DNA from: Sphagnum magellanicum
Taxonomy: Eukaryota; Streptophyta; Sphagnopsida; Sphagnales; Sphagnaceae
Assembly: GCA_021904315.1 (NCBI GenBank)
Contig: CM038908.1
Location: 28,354,501-28,418,500 of the forward strand
Length of the DNA: 64,000 nucleotides
Direction of reading: 5' to 3'
Shown piece after piece: positions 21,881-33,278 of the stretch. The notes beneath the pieces are model-generated. The model had not been told where the DNA came from. It searched no databases and was given only the letters and a program-made list of their open reading frames with translations. Numbering within the stretch: position 1 is the stretch's first letter; each line of letters begins with the position of its first letter. The position numbers were made by a program, and so were the translations under genes.

Positions 21881-23720
21881 TGTATGAAATGAATCATCAC
21901 TTCCAAAATGCATGGGTTGCAAAGTTACCTTGGATACAATCAATGGTGGGTGTGAATTAGAGGGTGCATCCAGTGAAATGAAAAGTGTACAACAAAATTG
22001 AAAGGTGTGATAAGTTTTTAGTACCAAAACTGAACTCTTTATGGAAGCATGTTGATCGAAAAAATGTAATTACTACAATTCTTAATGTGGTAATATCATG
22101 GAAGTATTATTTTTCGAAAATAAACTAGCATGTGTTCAATGATAGTTTGTATGTGCCAAGGGGTAGGGATTCTATGGTGCAATAAATAACTGCATGTATT
22201 ATGGTATAAGGAAAAAGAAGTTTGTTTAGTTTACATTCATCTTTCATATATTTTCTCAAGGTAGGCCCATAATGAAGTATGAAAAAATGTAATTTTTGTT
22301 GGTTTTTTTTTAAGTGCCTATCTATCCATCCATCTAAGCATTAAAATGAATGTACTAGTTGGGAGATTGTCAAAAGCTTGAATCATGTTGTGTTGGCAGC
22401 CACTAAGGAAGCAATTATGGTTCCAAGTTTTCTTTCATTTTATGTAAATGAAGTAACTATAGTCAACAATCAATTATGTAGTTGTAGCTTGGAAACATGT
22501 GCATGTATTGTTTACACTTGAACAATTGGTTGAAGGTGGGACTACCACTAATTTCAAAGTTATCATTTTTTTTCTACTTTAATGAAGTTTGGTGGTTTGT
22601 TTTTTAAAAAAAACCAAAATGTTTGATGTGTCTAGGAGCTAATTGTGCCTCAACATTTCAAAGGGTAAATTTGGAATTATTAGTTTAATGAAGATTAAAC
22701 AAGTGCCTTACCTCATGAAAATCCATTATGTGGCACACAAAACCAACCTTGCAATTCAAAACTTGCTAAAGAATACAAGACTTTAATTGCTAAGATGGTA
22801 GTTGATTTTAGTTATGTGGAATCAAGCAAGGCCAATTTGTTGAATTATGTGACATTGATACAATCCTATGAACTTGTCATGTATTTTGCTTGTGCTAGAA
22901 TTTGTTAATGTTTTAATGAAATTTGCATAGGCCAAAGGTGTGTTTGTTTATGACTGCATTACTATTGTCAAAATCTATTGAACAAACTTGTACAAAATGT
23001 ATGGAGATTCAAACACCTTTTTCCAACCTGCAAACTTTCTAAAATTTATTGATGTGGTTGCAAACACATCTTTATAAAGATTATGCAAGATTATGTAATT
23101 GATTTGAATGTTGGCATAGAACACTTGGAATTTTGGATTATGGAACAATCCCATATGGTTCATTAAGTTGATCCTTTGATTAACATCCATTTTCTAATTA
23201 TTTGTGAAGGTTTTGAAGTATATATTAGGTATGAAAGGTCAATGCATTGTTGCATGTGATCTATTAGTCATTGAATTAGAGTGCAAATTTTTGGACCATG
23301 AGCTAATGATGAATGTTCGTGGGGTCATTTACCCACAATATTGGTTACAACTAAATTGTGAATCCACTTTTTAAACTCATATGAACTTCATCAAATGGCA
23401 TTATAATACATTGAAAAAACTTGGTACATTTAGTTCATGGGTTTTTGAGCCATTGTTAAGGGATATTTTTGACTTACAAACATCTCTTTTCAAATTGACA
23501 ACAAAAACTCAAGTTCATAAAGTCATGGAAAATCCCAAATAAGAAAATTCAATCATTCAATTATGGCATCAAGTTGCCACAAATAATTTGCTATTGGTTT
23601 GTCTTTTTGAAATCATGAATCTTCTTAAATTGGCCATTGTCCAAGTTGTTGGCATTGTTGAAGATGAATTTTTTTTTCCACATTCACCTTCATGAAGTCC
23701 AAGCTTCAAAATTGGTACTA
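21881..23720 (+). pseudogene. hAT-type transposase relic, copy 1
   Basis: Reading through stops and frameshifts gives a colinear series of segments typical of the plant hAT family annotated as zinc-finger protein 862-like. The N-terminal part reads FQNAWVAKLPW (about 21900), LVPKLNSLWKH (about 22017-22050) and YVPRGRDSMVQ (about 22150). The middle part reads VVLAATKEAI and VNEVTIVNNQ (about 22390-22470), HYVAHKTNLAIQNLL (about 22725-22770), and YPQYWLQLNCESTF (about 23330-23370). The C-terminal dimerisation-type segment reads LAIVQVVGIVEDEF (about 23630-23670). At least ten stops interrupt it, so it is dead. I did not identify the terminal inverted repeats or the 8-bp target duplication. Confidence 0.75.
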
Positions 23721-24179
23721 ACACCCACTAGTGCACCGATTTGGATGGATTATGCACTAATGGGTATACCATTTTCATCCATGCCTATCCTTCTGTTATC
23801 CTAGTCTCACCTACTTACCTAAATTTAGACTACATGCCTATGCACCAAAAAAACTTATTATCTCCCCCACCTTCCTACCTACCCACACGCCCAACTACCT
23901 ACTTATTTGCCCACTTAGCTAACTAGCAACCCACCCACCCAACTACATACCTATGCATTAAAACAACACAGCCACAACGATCACCAATGAAAATATTGTA
24001 ATAAACCAAGTAGGTTATTTCCCCACCCTTTTTACCTACTACCCAATGAAGTAAATACCTATTAGAACCAACCTACTTGGCTAAACCTACCTCCTTCATC
24101 AACATTCTAAGCAAACTCGTAACTATTGAAAACAATATTCAAGGGGCACAAAAATGGGTATTGCAACTACATTGAATTC
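23721..24179. repeat. CTAC/TACC-rich low-complexity tract
   Basis: The tract is dominated by CTACCTAC, CCCACCCA and ACTTACCTA words. Similar tetranucleotide-like tracts occur near 100-170, 4580-4700, 47120-47230, 48640-48730 and 60320-60365, so this is a recurrent simple-sequence type in this genome. Confidence 0.6.
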
Positions 24180-26450
24180 ATTTATTTTATGACTATAAAA
24201 GGCAGCAATTAAATTACTTCTCAAAACCCATATGTGGGTATTACAAAATGACTTGATTTCTTTACTTGAACCACATTACTCAAATGAAAAACCCATTTTT
24301 GTAATACTCTTATTGCAATTTTTGCTTGTTTTTAAGGTTTTAACCTATGCATTACCCTTATTAAGGTAATTCATATGCATTAGATTCTTTTGTTGGATTG
24401 CAATACCTTTAATGCAACTTGAAAACATCACAAATAACCTAATTAATATTTGCAATACCCTCTTGCCACATTTGAAATATCATGTATAGCCTTATTTCCA
24501 TTTACAATGCCCTAATTAATATCCTACCTTGCTTGAATCACATGTGCACTATCCTTTATAAAGGTAATGCATGAACACTAGATGGATATGTTTACATGTA
24601 ATACCCTTAGGATTGGTTGACATTTTATCTAATCCATTACATTCCTACAATACCCCTAAAAAAGTATCATGCCAAATTCATTTATGCATTACTCTCATCA
24701 AGATAATACATAAACATTGGATTAATTTGATGATACACAAAACCTTTACGCTAATTTTTATTAACCTAATTCACATTTGCATTACCTTCATCAAGGTAAT
24801 GCAAATGCACTAAAGGGATGCAATACCTTCAAAAGAGGTGGCGATTATTTTATTTCATATATTTCATTGATGCAATACCCATATAAAGGGTACACCTAAG
24901 CTTTGCATCATTTTGATAAAATGTAATACCTTTAGAAGGGGTTTAACTTATTTTATGTCATTTACAACAATAGTGCAATACCCCTATTATAGTGATACAA
25001 AAGCATTGGAATATTAAATTCATGCAATATCTTTAAATTTTTTATCATCTTGATTCATTTGTGCATTACCTTAGTGCATATCCACTAGACGTAGGCAGTA
25101 CCCTCATGATGGATTTTGAATATTTTATATCATATACTACATCAATGTAATACCCTAATGGTAATATATGCATAAAAATATTACATTTTGTTGAAATGTA
25201 ATACCTTAAAGAGGGGTTTAACTTATTCAAAAGATCTACAACATCAATGGATTACCTTTAAGCTTATGAGAGAAATAGATATGCACTAGATTATTTGTTG
25301 AATTACAATACCCTAAGTTGAGGTTTGTTGCAACCCTACTTTGAAGGAGTGTGAGGATGAAACTCACACTCCCAAAATTGGGACTTGGGAGTCCTCCGGG
25401 ACTCCCAAAATTTCAGAGTTCAATTGAAGGGGTCAAAACACCTTGCATTGGGGTGTTCTTTATATCATTGGAAAGCTATCAAAGTGTAGATGTTTAAAAT
25501 GGGCTTTCATGGGCCATTTGGACATATGTAGCACAAGTTATGGCAAAAAGAAGGGTTGGGAATCAAATTGGCAGTTTGACTCCTGACCACTAAAAGTCAA
25601 GAATCGACCCGACCCCGGTGCGTGCAGGTGGAGTGCAACACACCGTTGGAAAGCTCTCGAGGAGAGCTACAAGTTTGCTTCATATCTCATCCCAATCAGA
25701 GGTTTGAACAAAGAGTTATGATCTCACAAAGTCCCGGGAATCCAAACTAGGACAATTTCAGGACTCTTCTTTGGGAGTCCCAGGACAAAAAGCCATTCAA
25801 ATGTGGGTGCCATGGAGAGGCACAAAGTATATTGTATGGGGGAAGGTGGTGGCTTCCCCCAAGTCTGAGCCATGGTGAGTCTTGTGAGTCCAAAGTTGCC
25901 CGTGGCTCGTCCTAGCACCAAGGGTGCTCCAGAAAGTGAACTAACCAACTTGTTGGTTGGTTTGATGCAAGTTCAAGTAAGCAAAACTTGTCACTCTTCC
26001 TAGTCCCATCCCAGAGCTTGAGCACACCCCTCTACCCCTTCTAGTGCTGAGAGATGGGAGCGTGCCCCGAATTTTTCACAATTTCATTGTTGAGTAACTT
26101 AGACCCAACTTGGGTCTAACTAGGAACTTGGGAGCGCGTCAAGGTTCATCTCATTTACTGCATCAATGCAATATCCATGTTAAAGTAACACCTAAACACT
26201 AAATCATTTTGTTGAAATTCAATACCCATAAAATGGGTTTAAATTATCAATTTCATCAACATCATTGCAATACCCCCATTACGAACTGAAAATTCACATT
26301 TGTAATACCCATATCAAATTAATGTAGATACATTGCATTTTTTCCTTGAAATGCCTTCTTGGGACATCTTTTAAATATCATATATGATTTAATTCATTTG
26401 TGCATTATCCTCATTAATGATGTTAAACCATCATGTTTATTTATTTATTC
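24180..26450. repeat. Diverged tandem array with GCAATACCC-like boxes, split by a solo LTR
   Basis: Boxes of the form (T)GCAATACCC or GTAATACCT recur dozens of times. Good examples lie near 24871, 24925, 24973, 25024, 25147, 25198, 25251 and 25306. They alternate at about 51-55 bases, which implies a unit of about 103 bases with two boxes. Recurrent words between boxes include TTTTGTTGAAATG, GGGGTTTAACTTATT and ATTTACAACATCAA. The same pattern resumes right after the LTR at 26147, showing that the array was one block before the insertion. Confidence 0.7.
25326..26141. mobile_element. Solo LTR, 816 bp
   Basis: The element begins TGTTGCAACC and ends GAGCGCGTCA, the TG...CA ends of an LTR. A perfect 5-bp direct repeat AGGTT flanks it (25321-25325 and 26142-26146). 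Its base composition is clearly higher in GC than the surrounding array. It includes TTGGAAAGCT (twice), an ordinary feature of plant LTRs in my experience. There is no second LTR, primer-binding site, polypurine tract or gag-pol sequence beside it, so it is a recombined solo LTR. Copia and Gypsy cannot be told apart from this alone. Confidence 0.88.
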
Positions 26451-27070
26451 CTCATGTGAGTATTGTGAAAAGTTTTGTAATGTATCATTAGGTTTGTTTT
26501 ATAACTTGCTTGAAGTTCATTTATATCAAAATTGTTAAAGCTTCACCCACCACACCAAGAAAAGTTTTATCAATTGGCAATCATAAATGCATGGAACAAC
26601 ATATATTATTTCTTTTGATCCTACAAATTTACGACATTCATTTATTCCCAAGTCTTTTTCTAATAGGAATCTGCATGTTGCAACATTGTTTCATGCCAAT
26701 CTTTGAGGTAATTAATTGAATTGACCAAGCCATCTTCCATTTGATTGAAAATCTTGCTAGGGTGCATTGATTCATTGGCCAAGGTACATAAAGGACTTAG
26801 ATATTTTATACAACAATTCATAAACATGATTTTGCATGGTCACAAAATTTGACATTAGCTGACTCTTTGCATTGGGAAGTGATCTTGGCCATTGTATCCC
26901 ATAACCAAAATGAAGCTCATTCCATGGGGGTAGACAATCCTTCTACCTCATCAATGTTAACACCATCATAAGAAAAAAGATCATTGTCATACATGTCCAA
27001 AAACCCACCAATGTTTATTACATCAACCCTTTTAACCATGTCCTCATTGTAAGTTTCATTTTTTTGAAAA
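26451..27070. other. Intergenic DNA next to the MULE relic
   Basis: No gene recognised. It may hold the decayed 3' end of the minus-strand MULE element, but I could not read conserved segments beyond the SWIM finger with confidence. Confidence 0.4.
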
Positions 27071-28870
27071 GTCATCATCAACTTGCAAGTAGGTCAAGTT
27101 TACAAACATTGCCTTGAATTCACCATGATTAATCCCATACCATGTGCCTCGATAATCAATGATATCGTTCGGAATAAGGTCGATACATGTCATGAAAACA
27201 ACCTAGTGCTTGCACAAATTCCCATGCAATGCCCATTTGCATGTGCAAGATGCATATTTAGTGAAGTGGGCATGAAAATTATAAATGACATTAGGATGGT
27301 GTTGGATTTACAACATCCATGCATAATTAACATGTTTGCACCCACCAAAGTCAAGTGAATCACATTGGTGTGTTGAATTAACAATGCTTTCTTCACACTT
27401 GTGGCCACATGTCATGCCACAACCTTATTCTTTATGAACCTTCACCTCTTCATTTCCATTTGGTGCCTATAGTGTTGTGCCATACTCATAGTTAGCCTCC
27501 ACACCAACCAAGCAATGTGACACCCCTTAAGACCTTTTGTTTCAAAAGAGAACCATCACTTCAAGGCCCGTGGTAAGATTTTATGTTGGCTTGGGTATCT
27601 TAATTTGAGTGTGGCACTCAACAAAAACCCACTATTCACAAGTCTACATACACATGCACATTGCATACAAGGGCCATGGGTTAATTTTTATAGGTGTAAA
27701 AAATTTAAATAATTCATAAGTTATGTCCACAAACCCAAAAATGTAGGCAAAAGGTTTAAAATGGGCTAATTGCTTACTAAGTTGACAATAGTAAGCCCAA
27801 AAATATCTAGTCCATGCATTGTTGGGATTCAAGGCTATTGAAGGTTTCCACCACCTTATCCCTCCCCATGCTTTTAAAACAAACCAAAATCGGGACATCA
27901 TCTTGGTTCCACACAATCTTGGAATGCACATAAACATTTTTAAAAATAAAAAATTCCAAACATAGTGGTATGCATTCCCCAACCCAATGTAAATCCCAAA
28001 ACTATGAAAATACAATAAAAAATGTCAAAACAAAATAGATTCACCATAATGCACATAGTTCTTGCGAGGCATCATTCACAATGAAACATGATAGTTTCAA
28101 ATAAGGCTTGTTTGCTACAAGTTTCACCCATGATGGAATCAACCATTACACTAAATCTTCACAAATCTGTCAATTAGTGATTACCCATGCAATTGGAACC
28201 CCAATGGAATGAAGGTCAAATGCCATCAATGTGAAGAGATGGTACTTCACATCATTGGCACTAAATGTGGCATCCATGGAAATAGCCCCATTATGACCTA
28301 ATTAGAACATGGCTTGGAATTGTGTTGGCGTTTGGATCCCAACAGTGAAAGGGACTTGAATTCCATCCACTTCATTTACATCTTGAAAATAAAAGACATC
28401 ATCTGGGTGGGCACATACTCATGATTGGATAAAAAATGTTAGGTTCTTATGTAGGTGCCAACTACCCTTCTTGTGCTTCTAGTCCAAATAGGCAATGTTT
28501 TTGTAGTTTAATGAAGTCATCCTTAATCATGGGTTCCCTTACATTAACCCTTGCCCACCAAATTGCTTTGTGTTTGTCATATATTTACTTCATTATGTAC
28601 CCTAGCCCTAATTGACTCCATATTTAGTCCTTTAACTTTTGTGACACACATGGAACATACAAAGACATTTGTGAAATGGATTCAAGGTTGTGTGCAACAT
28701 GTGTAAGCTTTCCATTGGTTTGTGTGTATGTTCAATGGTAGAAGGTGATCTCCACAATCTTGGGCTATGTGTATAATCACTTATTAAAAAATGAACAAAC
28801 AAACATGTTTTATGGACCTTGTGTGATTGGGTACTCCATAATGATTTTCTAGCCCATACACACATTGATA
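27071..28870 (-). pseudogene. MULE (Mutator-like) transposase relic with SWIM zinc finger
   Basis: On the minus strand, segments of a MULE transposase appear in order through stops and frameshifts. The N-terminal part reads THVAHNLESIS and YDKHKAIWWARVNVREPM (about 28720-28530). The catalytic core reads HNGAISMDATFSANDVKY, then FTLMAFD and GVPIAW (about 28310-28190), with the core Asp in MDATF. Further on are SCFIVNDASQELCAL and, near 27208-27262, a SWIM finger SCTCKWALHGNLCKH. Order and spacing match the FAR1/MULE-type transposases. Many stops make it inactive. Terminal inverted repeats were not found. Confidence 0.8.
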
Positions 28871-30729
28871 CCTACAAGACATAATCCAATTCAATTAATT
28901 AACACAAAAACATGTGATATAACATCCAAAATGTCAAAAGCCAAAATATATGTTGTTATATTATACCAAGTATGTCCAAGGTGATTTTTTATTGTTGGCT
29001 CCTTGATTTTTTTTTGCGGGACCAAGTTTTTATTTTTGTTCCATTCAACTAAGGTTTGCATATCCCTTCATTCACTTTCCAAATTTGTTTGATATCCTTG
29101 CATGGGGGATATATGCAATTTCAATTGTCACCTTGTTATGGCCTCCATGCTAAACCCATTTTTCCACACCAAATCCACATTGGAAAAATGTGATCTTACT
29201 AAGTTTTGGACTTAAATGGATTGAAACAATGGAGTTTGCCCCACATTAATAATCTCACAAAAAGTGGCTACGTAGTTATTCTTCAAGTTTGGCATTAATG
29301 TGCTGAATAATCAATATAATTTGAACATTCTGATTTTATGCTTAAATTATTTTTTTTGAAAATTTTGACATATTAAAAATAAATTCAATAATATTGTGAA
29401 TATTTTCATCAGTTTCTTGATTTTCTTTTGGTTAGATCGATGAAAGACTTCATTTCTTTGTTGAACTAATTATGGGTTTGAATACTACATTAATTGAATT
29501 TTCAAGTTTTTTTACATTCAATATTTTTTTCTTTTGAAAATTTTGGCAAACGTGAAAATAATATAATTTGTGCCGAACTTGAAAAGGTATTATGGTATGC
29601 AATAATAAGTTTTACCCTATTTCATGTCAATATTTTAATTCTTGTTTCGATATATTAACTCACAACATCATCTTACCTTAGTTAATGGACAATAATACAT
29701 TCATATTTCACCTAACCCATCATTAATTTTATTGTATGTATCCATAGTCCAATTAGCACAATTGAATGCCCAACCAATCATTTAAAATTTTGAAAAGAAA
29801 TAAAACTACTTATTTCAACAAATTTAATCAAACTTAACCCTAAACCCTACACAAAATAAGAAGGTAGTATCATCACTTGGTATGGTATGTGTTGTATCCA
29901 TTGCCCCAAATTGAGATCCAATTTTCATTACCCCTTTTGGAGCTACAAATTGAAAGCCCACCAATTGAATAATGAATAAAAAAAACATTACAAATCTCAT
30001 CCAACAAATGATTACGTGTGGAAAAAAAACACAATGGTGAAAATGAAAATTATAACTCTAAAACCTTCCACCCAAATTTTCCAATTCTTTAGTAGTGACA
30101 AACATGTTTTAATTTGCATCAAATTGTGAACCCTTTAATGGTGGTATTGTATGAACCCAAACCCTAAACAATGGTATGCAAATTCTCAAGTTGGGAAAAA
30201 TGGTAGATTCATATTAATAATGGAAAAGGAAACCTTAATTTGATAAACTACTTAAAAAGGGGTCATTTCCTAGAAATAAATGTAGTAAAGGAAAACAAAT
30301 AAATCAAATAAATGAACCCTAATTTTTTTACTAGTTAATTATGGTGAAAAAAAATTCATATTCCAATGTTAGAACTTGAATGAGACAAGGAAGTATTATT
30401 CATACCTCTTGTGAATTAAAAATTGTCTTCACTCTCCTTCAAAAGAGAAAAAATGAATTGAATTTATTACATATATGTTCTTCAAAGTGAAAAAAACGAT
30501 AAATCCTAGTTAAATCTCTCTTGTTTTATATTTAATTAACATTAAGGTAGGTGTGTGCTTTGGATTGTTAGTGTCATAAAAAGTTTGGGGGCACCCTTCA
30601 AATATCCATGTGTGCATATAAAGAGAAAAATCTAACTAAGTTGATTTGTACAATAAACATGTATTGGGCAAAAATGGAGGCATACATCCAAGAAATGGTG
30701 CTAGTAAATATCCACAATTGATTGTTTCC
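28871..30729. other. AT-rich intergenic DNA, no gene recognised
   Basis: Only short frames. AACCCTAAACCC telomere-like words occur once near 29838-29850. Nothing else could be supported. Confidence 0.5.
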
Positions 30730-31110
30730 AAAGGCAATACTCACATCTAGGTACTTAATGTAATTTTATTTGAATTATGTAATACCGATAGGACAGTCAT
30801 AACTATAATATCATAATCCAAACCTTTAGATGCAATACCTTTCAATAAATGGGAGTATATTTTAATGGCACTATCCTCATATGGGTGGCTCCCCATAATA
30901 AATTATGGCATTCTATACAATTATAGCAAGGATGTCCAATCCAATTGCAATACCCTCATATAATATGATCTAATTTAATTTAATCTAGTAATTTTGAAAT
31001 GTTACCTATGAAATAATGAATTTTTGACAATGATGGTCCTACACAAAAACATGTGTTTAAGTTTTAATTGAATTTGCATAAACTTTTAAATTATAATTGC
31101 AATACCCTCA
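30730..31110. repeat. Second, shorter block with GCAATACC-type boxes
   Basis: Boxes such as GCAATACTC, GTAATACCG, GCAATACCTTT and GCAATACCCTC recur across this block, with sequence between them similar in style to the array at 24180-26450. Copies are more diverged and the period is less regular. Confidence 0.45.
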
Positions 31111-33278
31111 CAATTTTTAAATGCATTCAATCAATTTTTTGTTTAATGCACGATGCACATCTAGTGCTACATATGGATCCTAACCTTGTATTTGCAAAAA
31201 AAATTCAAGCTTTTTACAAGTGTATGTATTTGCATCATTTTTTTCCAATACCAATGGGCTATATCTGTGGATGCTACATTAACCTTCAAAAATGTGGCAT
31301 AGAAAGTTCATAAATTCCATAAACCACATGATACAAAATGTGTATTTGTCCAAAAATGGAATGTCAAGTCTTAAAAATCATCTATGTTTAAAAATCATTT
31401 CATATTTAATTGCTATTGTTTTCATTTTCATTTGAATAATTCCAAAAAATTAAATGCATGTAGCACAAATTGTCTAAAATTAAAAGTAATTTGATAAAAT
31501 AACTTGATAGGATATTGACATCCAACAAATATTAAACATTGCCAACATATGAATTCAATTGGTAAATCGTATAGGTTTACATTTGACAAGTCCTTCAAAT
31601 TTTGGGCTTTATAAAGTCATGGACTAGGTAAGTCACTCAAGCCTTTGGTGACTAGGCAAGGTGTAAGGAATACCAAGGCCATTTTCCATAATTAGTGGCT
31701 TTGAGCCAATTACCAAACATAACTAACATCCTTTACATCCATAATATCCATATTCTACTTAGTAGGTCAATGTGGATTCATCATTTTTCATCCATACACA
31801 TAATGGATATGGATAATGTGAGGAAGATAGTATTATTAGGGTTGTGTATATTTTGGGCCAGGAAAGGTGAGTAGCTATTATTATAGCTTATCCAAATACA
31901 ATTAACTAATTTTCTTCTTTGATCCTTAGTGAGGCCATTATGAGATTTTCATGGTTTGCACTATAAATTGACCTCCAAAATGTGCTAGGTGTTTAGGCAT
32001 TTACTTGAACTAATTTGAAAAACCTAAAAGTCCCATCTAGTTATGTTTTAGTTCAAACTTTCTCTTGTTCATGTTCTTTCTTAACATTTACCAATTCATC
32101 TTGCCTTTCATTTTGGATGGTTGTAGAAAACAAAAATGATTTTCCTACCAAACTTCACCAAGTAAACAAATAGAATAGAAGGGAAAAAATTAAGCTTATA
32201 AAAAATGCACCCACTGTTATATGTGTCTATAATTTGATGTCAATAGCTTGATAATTATATAATTATTTAGGAGTTAACATTGGTAACTTATTAATGAAAT
32301 TTTATAATTCAATAATGGTTTGGTGATTATGATAATTAATGTGCATGTCTCAAACATGATAATTCATTAATAAATTTTTCACGTATATTAATGTCTATGG
32401 CTCAAATATGTTGACTCACTAAATGTTTTTTTGCACAAATCAATATGCATGACTTTAAAATGATGTTTAATATTCATTATAAAAATCTTTGCACAAATTA
32501 ACGTGCATATTGATATATAAGATTTTTGGACTTTTTTTTAATTTTTAATTTTTTTTTCTTTGTACATAGATGAATGTTTGGAGCTTTTGGAAACAACTTC
32601 GAAGACAACAAAAAGTTGAAAATTTTATAAAATAGACTTGTGAAAAAAAATTGAAAATTTAATCTTAAATATTTTAAACATAATTTGTGAATATGTAAAA
32701 TTCATGATAAGAAAAATGTTGGTATCATTATAATTATACGTTAAAAAAATAGAGATGTAAATAAATATTTGTACAAACAATAACATAAATCCTCATAGCT
32801 ATTTAATAAAAATACCAACACCTACATTGATATTATGATAAAAAATTCTCAAAATTCATCTACATAATGTATAGCTCATGTTGTTACCTCAAGTGTGAAC
32901 TAATTACCTAACTAATGTTTCCTTCCAAAACCATTTCTAAAAATTTAATTAAACTTCCAATGACAAAAAAATTACTCGAAATTCAATATCTCCAACACCT
33001 TAGGTCTAATTTTTCTCCAAATCACCTTCGTGGTTTTGTTCTCAACAAAAGATAATATTTGGCAAAATCTCCCTTACATTTTCCAACAAACTAAATCCCA
33101 AAAACAACATCAATCACTCACTGTTTCCTAATTTAGGTATTTAGTTGAGTTTAGTTCCAATATCTGATCAAATCTGATGAAACACACACATACACACACA
33201 TAATATAATCCTCTCTCATACAGTCATAAACATGGCCACAATTTGTGACTAATTGAACATTTCATCTAACAGTTGGAT
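31111..33278. other. AT-rich intergenic DNA and 3' flank of the LPLAT gene
   Basis: Very low GC, with runs of A and T. No frame with a family signature. The last few hundred bases presumably contain the 3' UTR of the minus-strand LPLAT gene. Confidence 0.5.
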
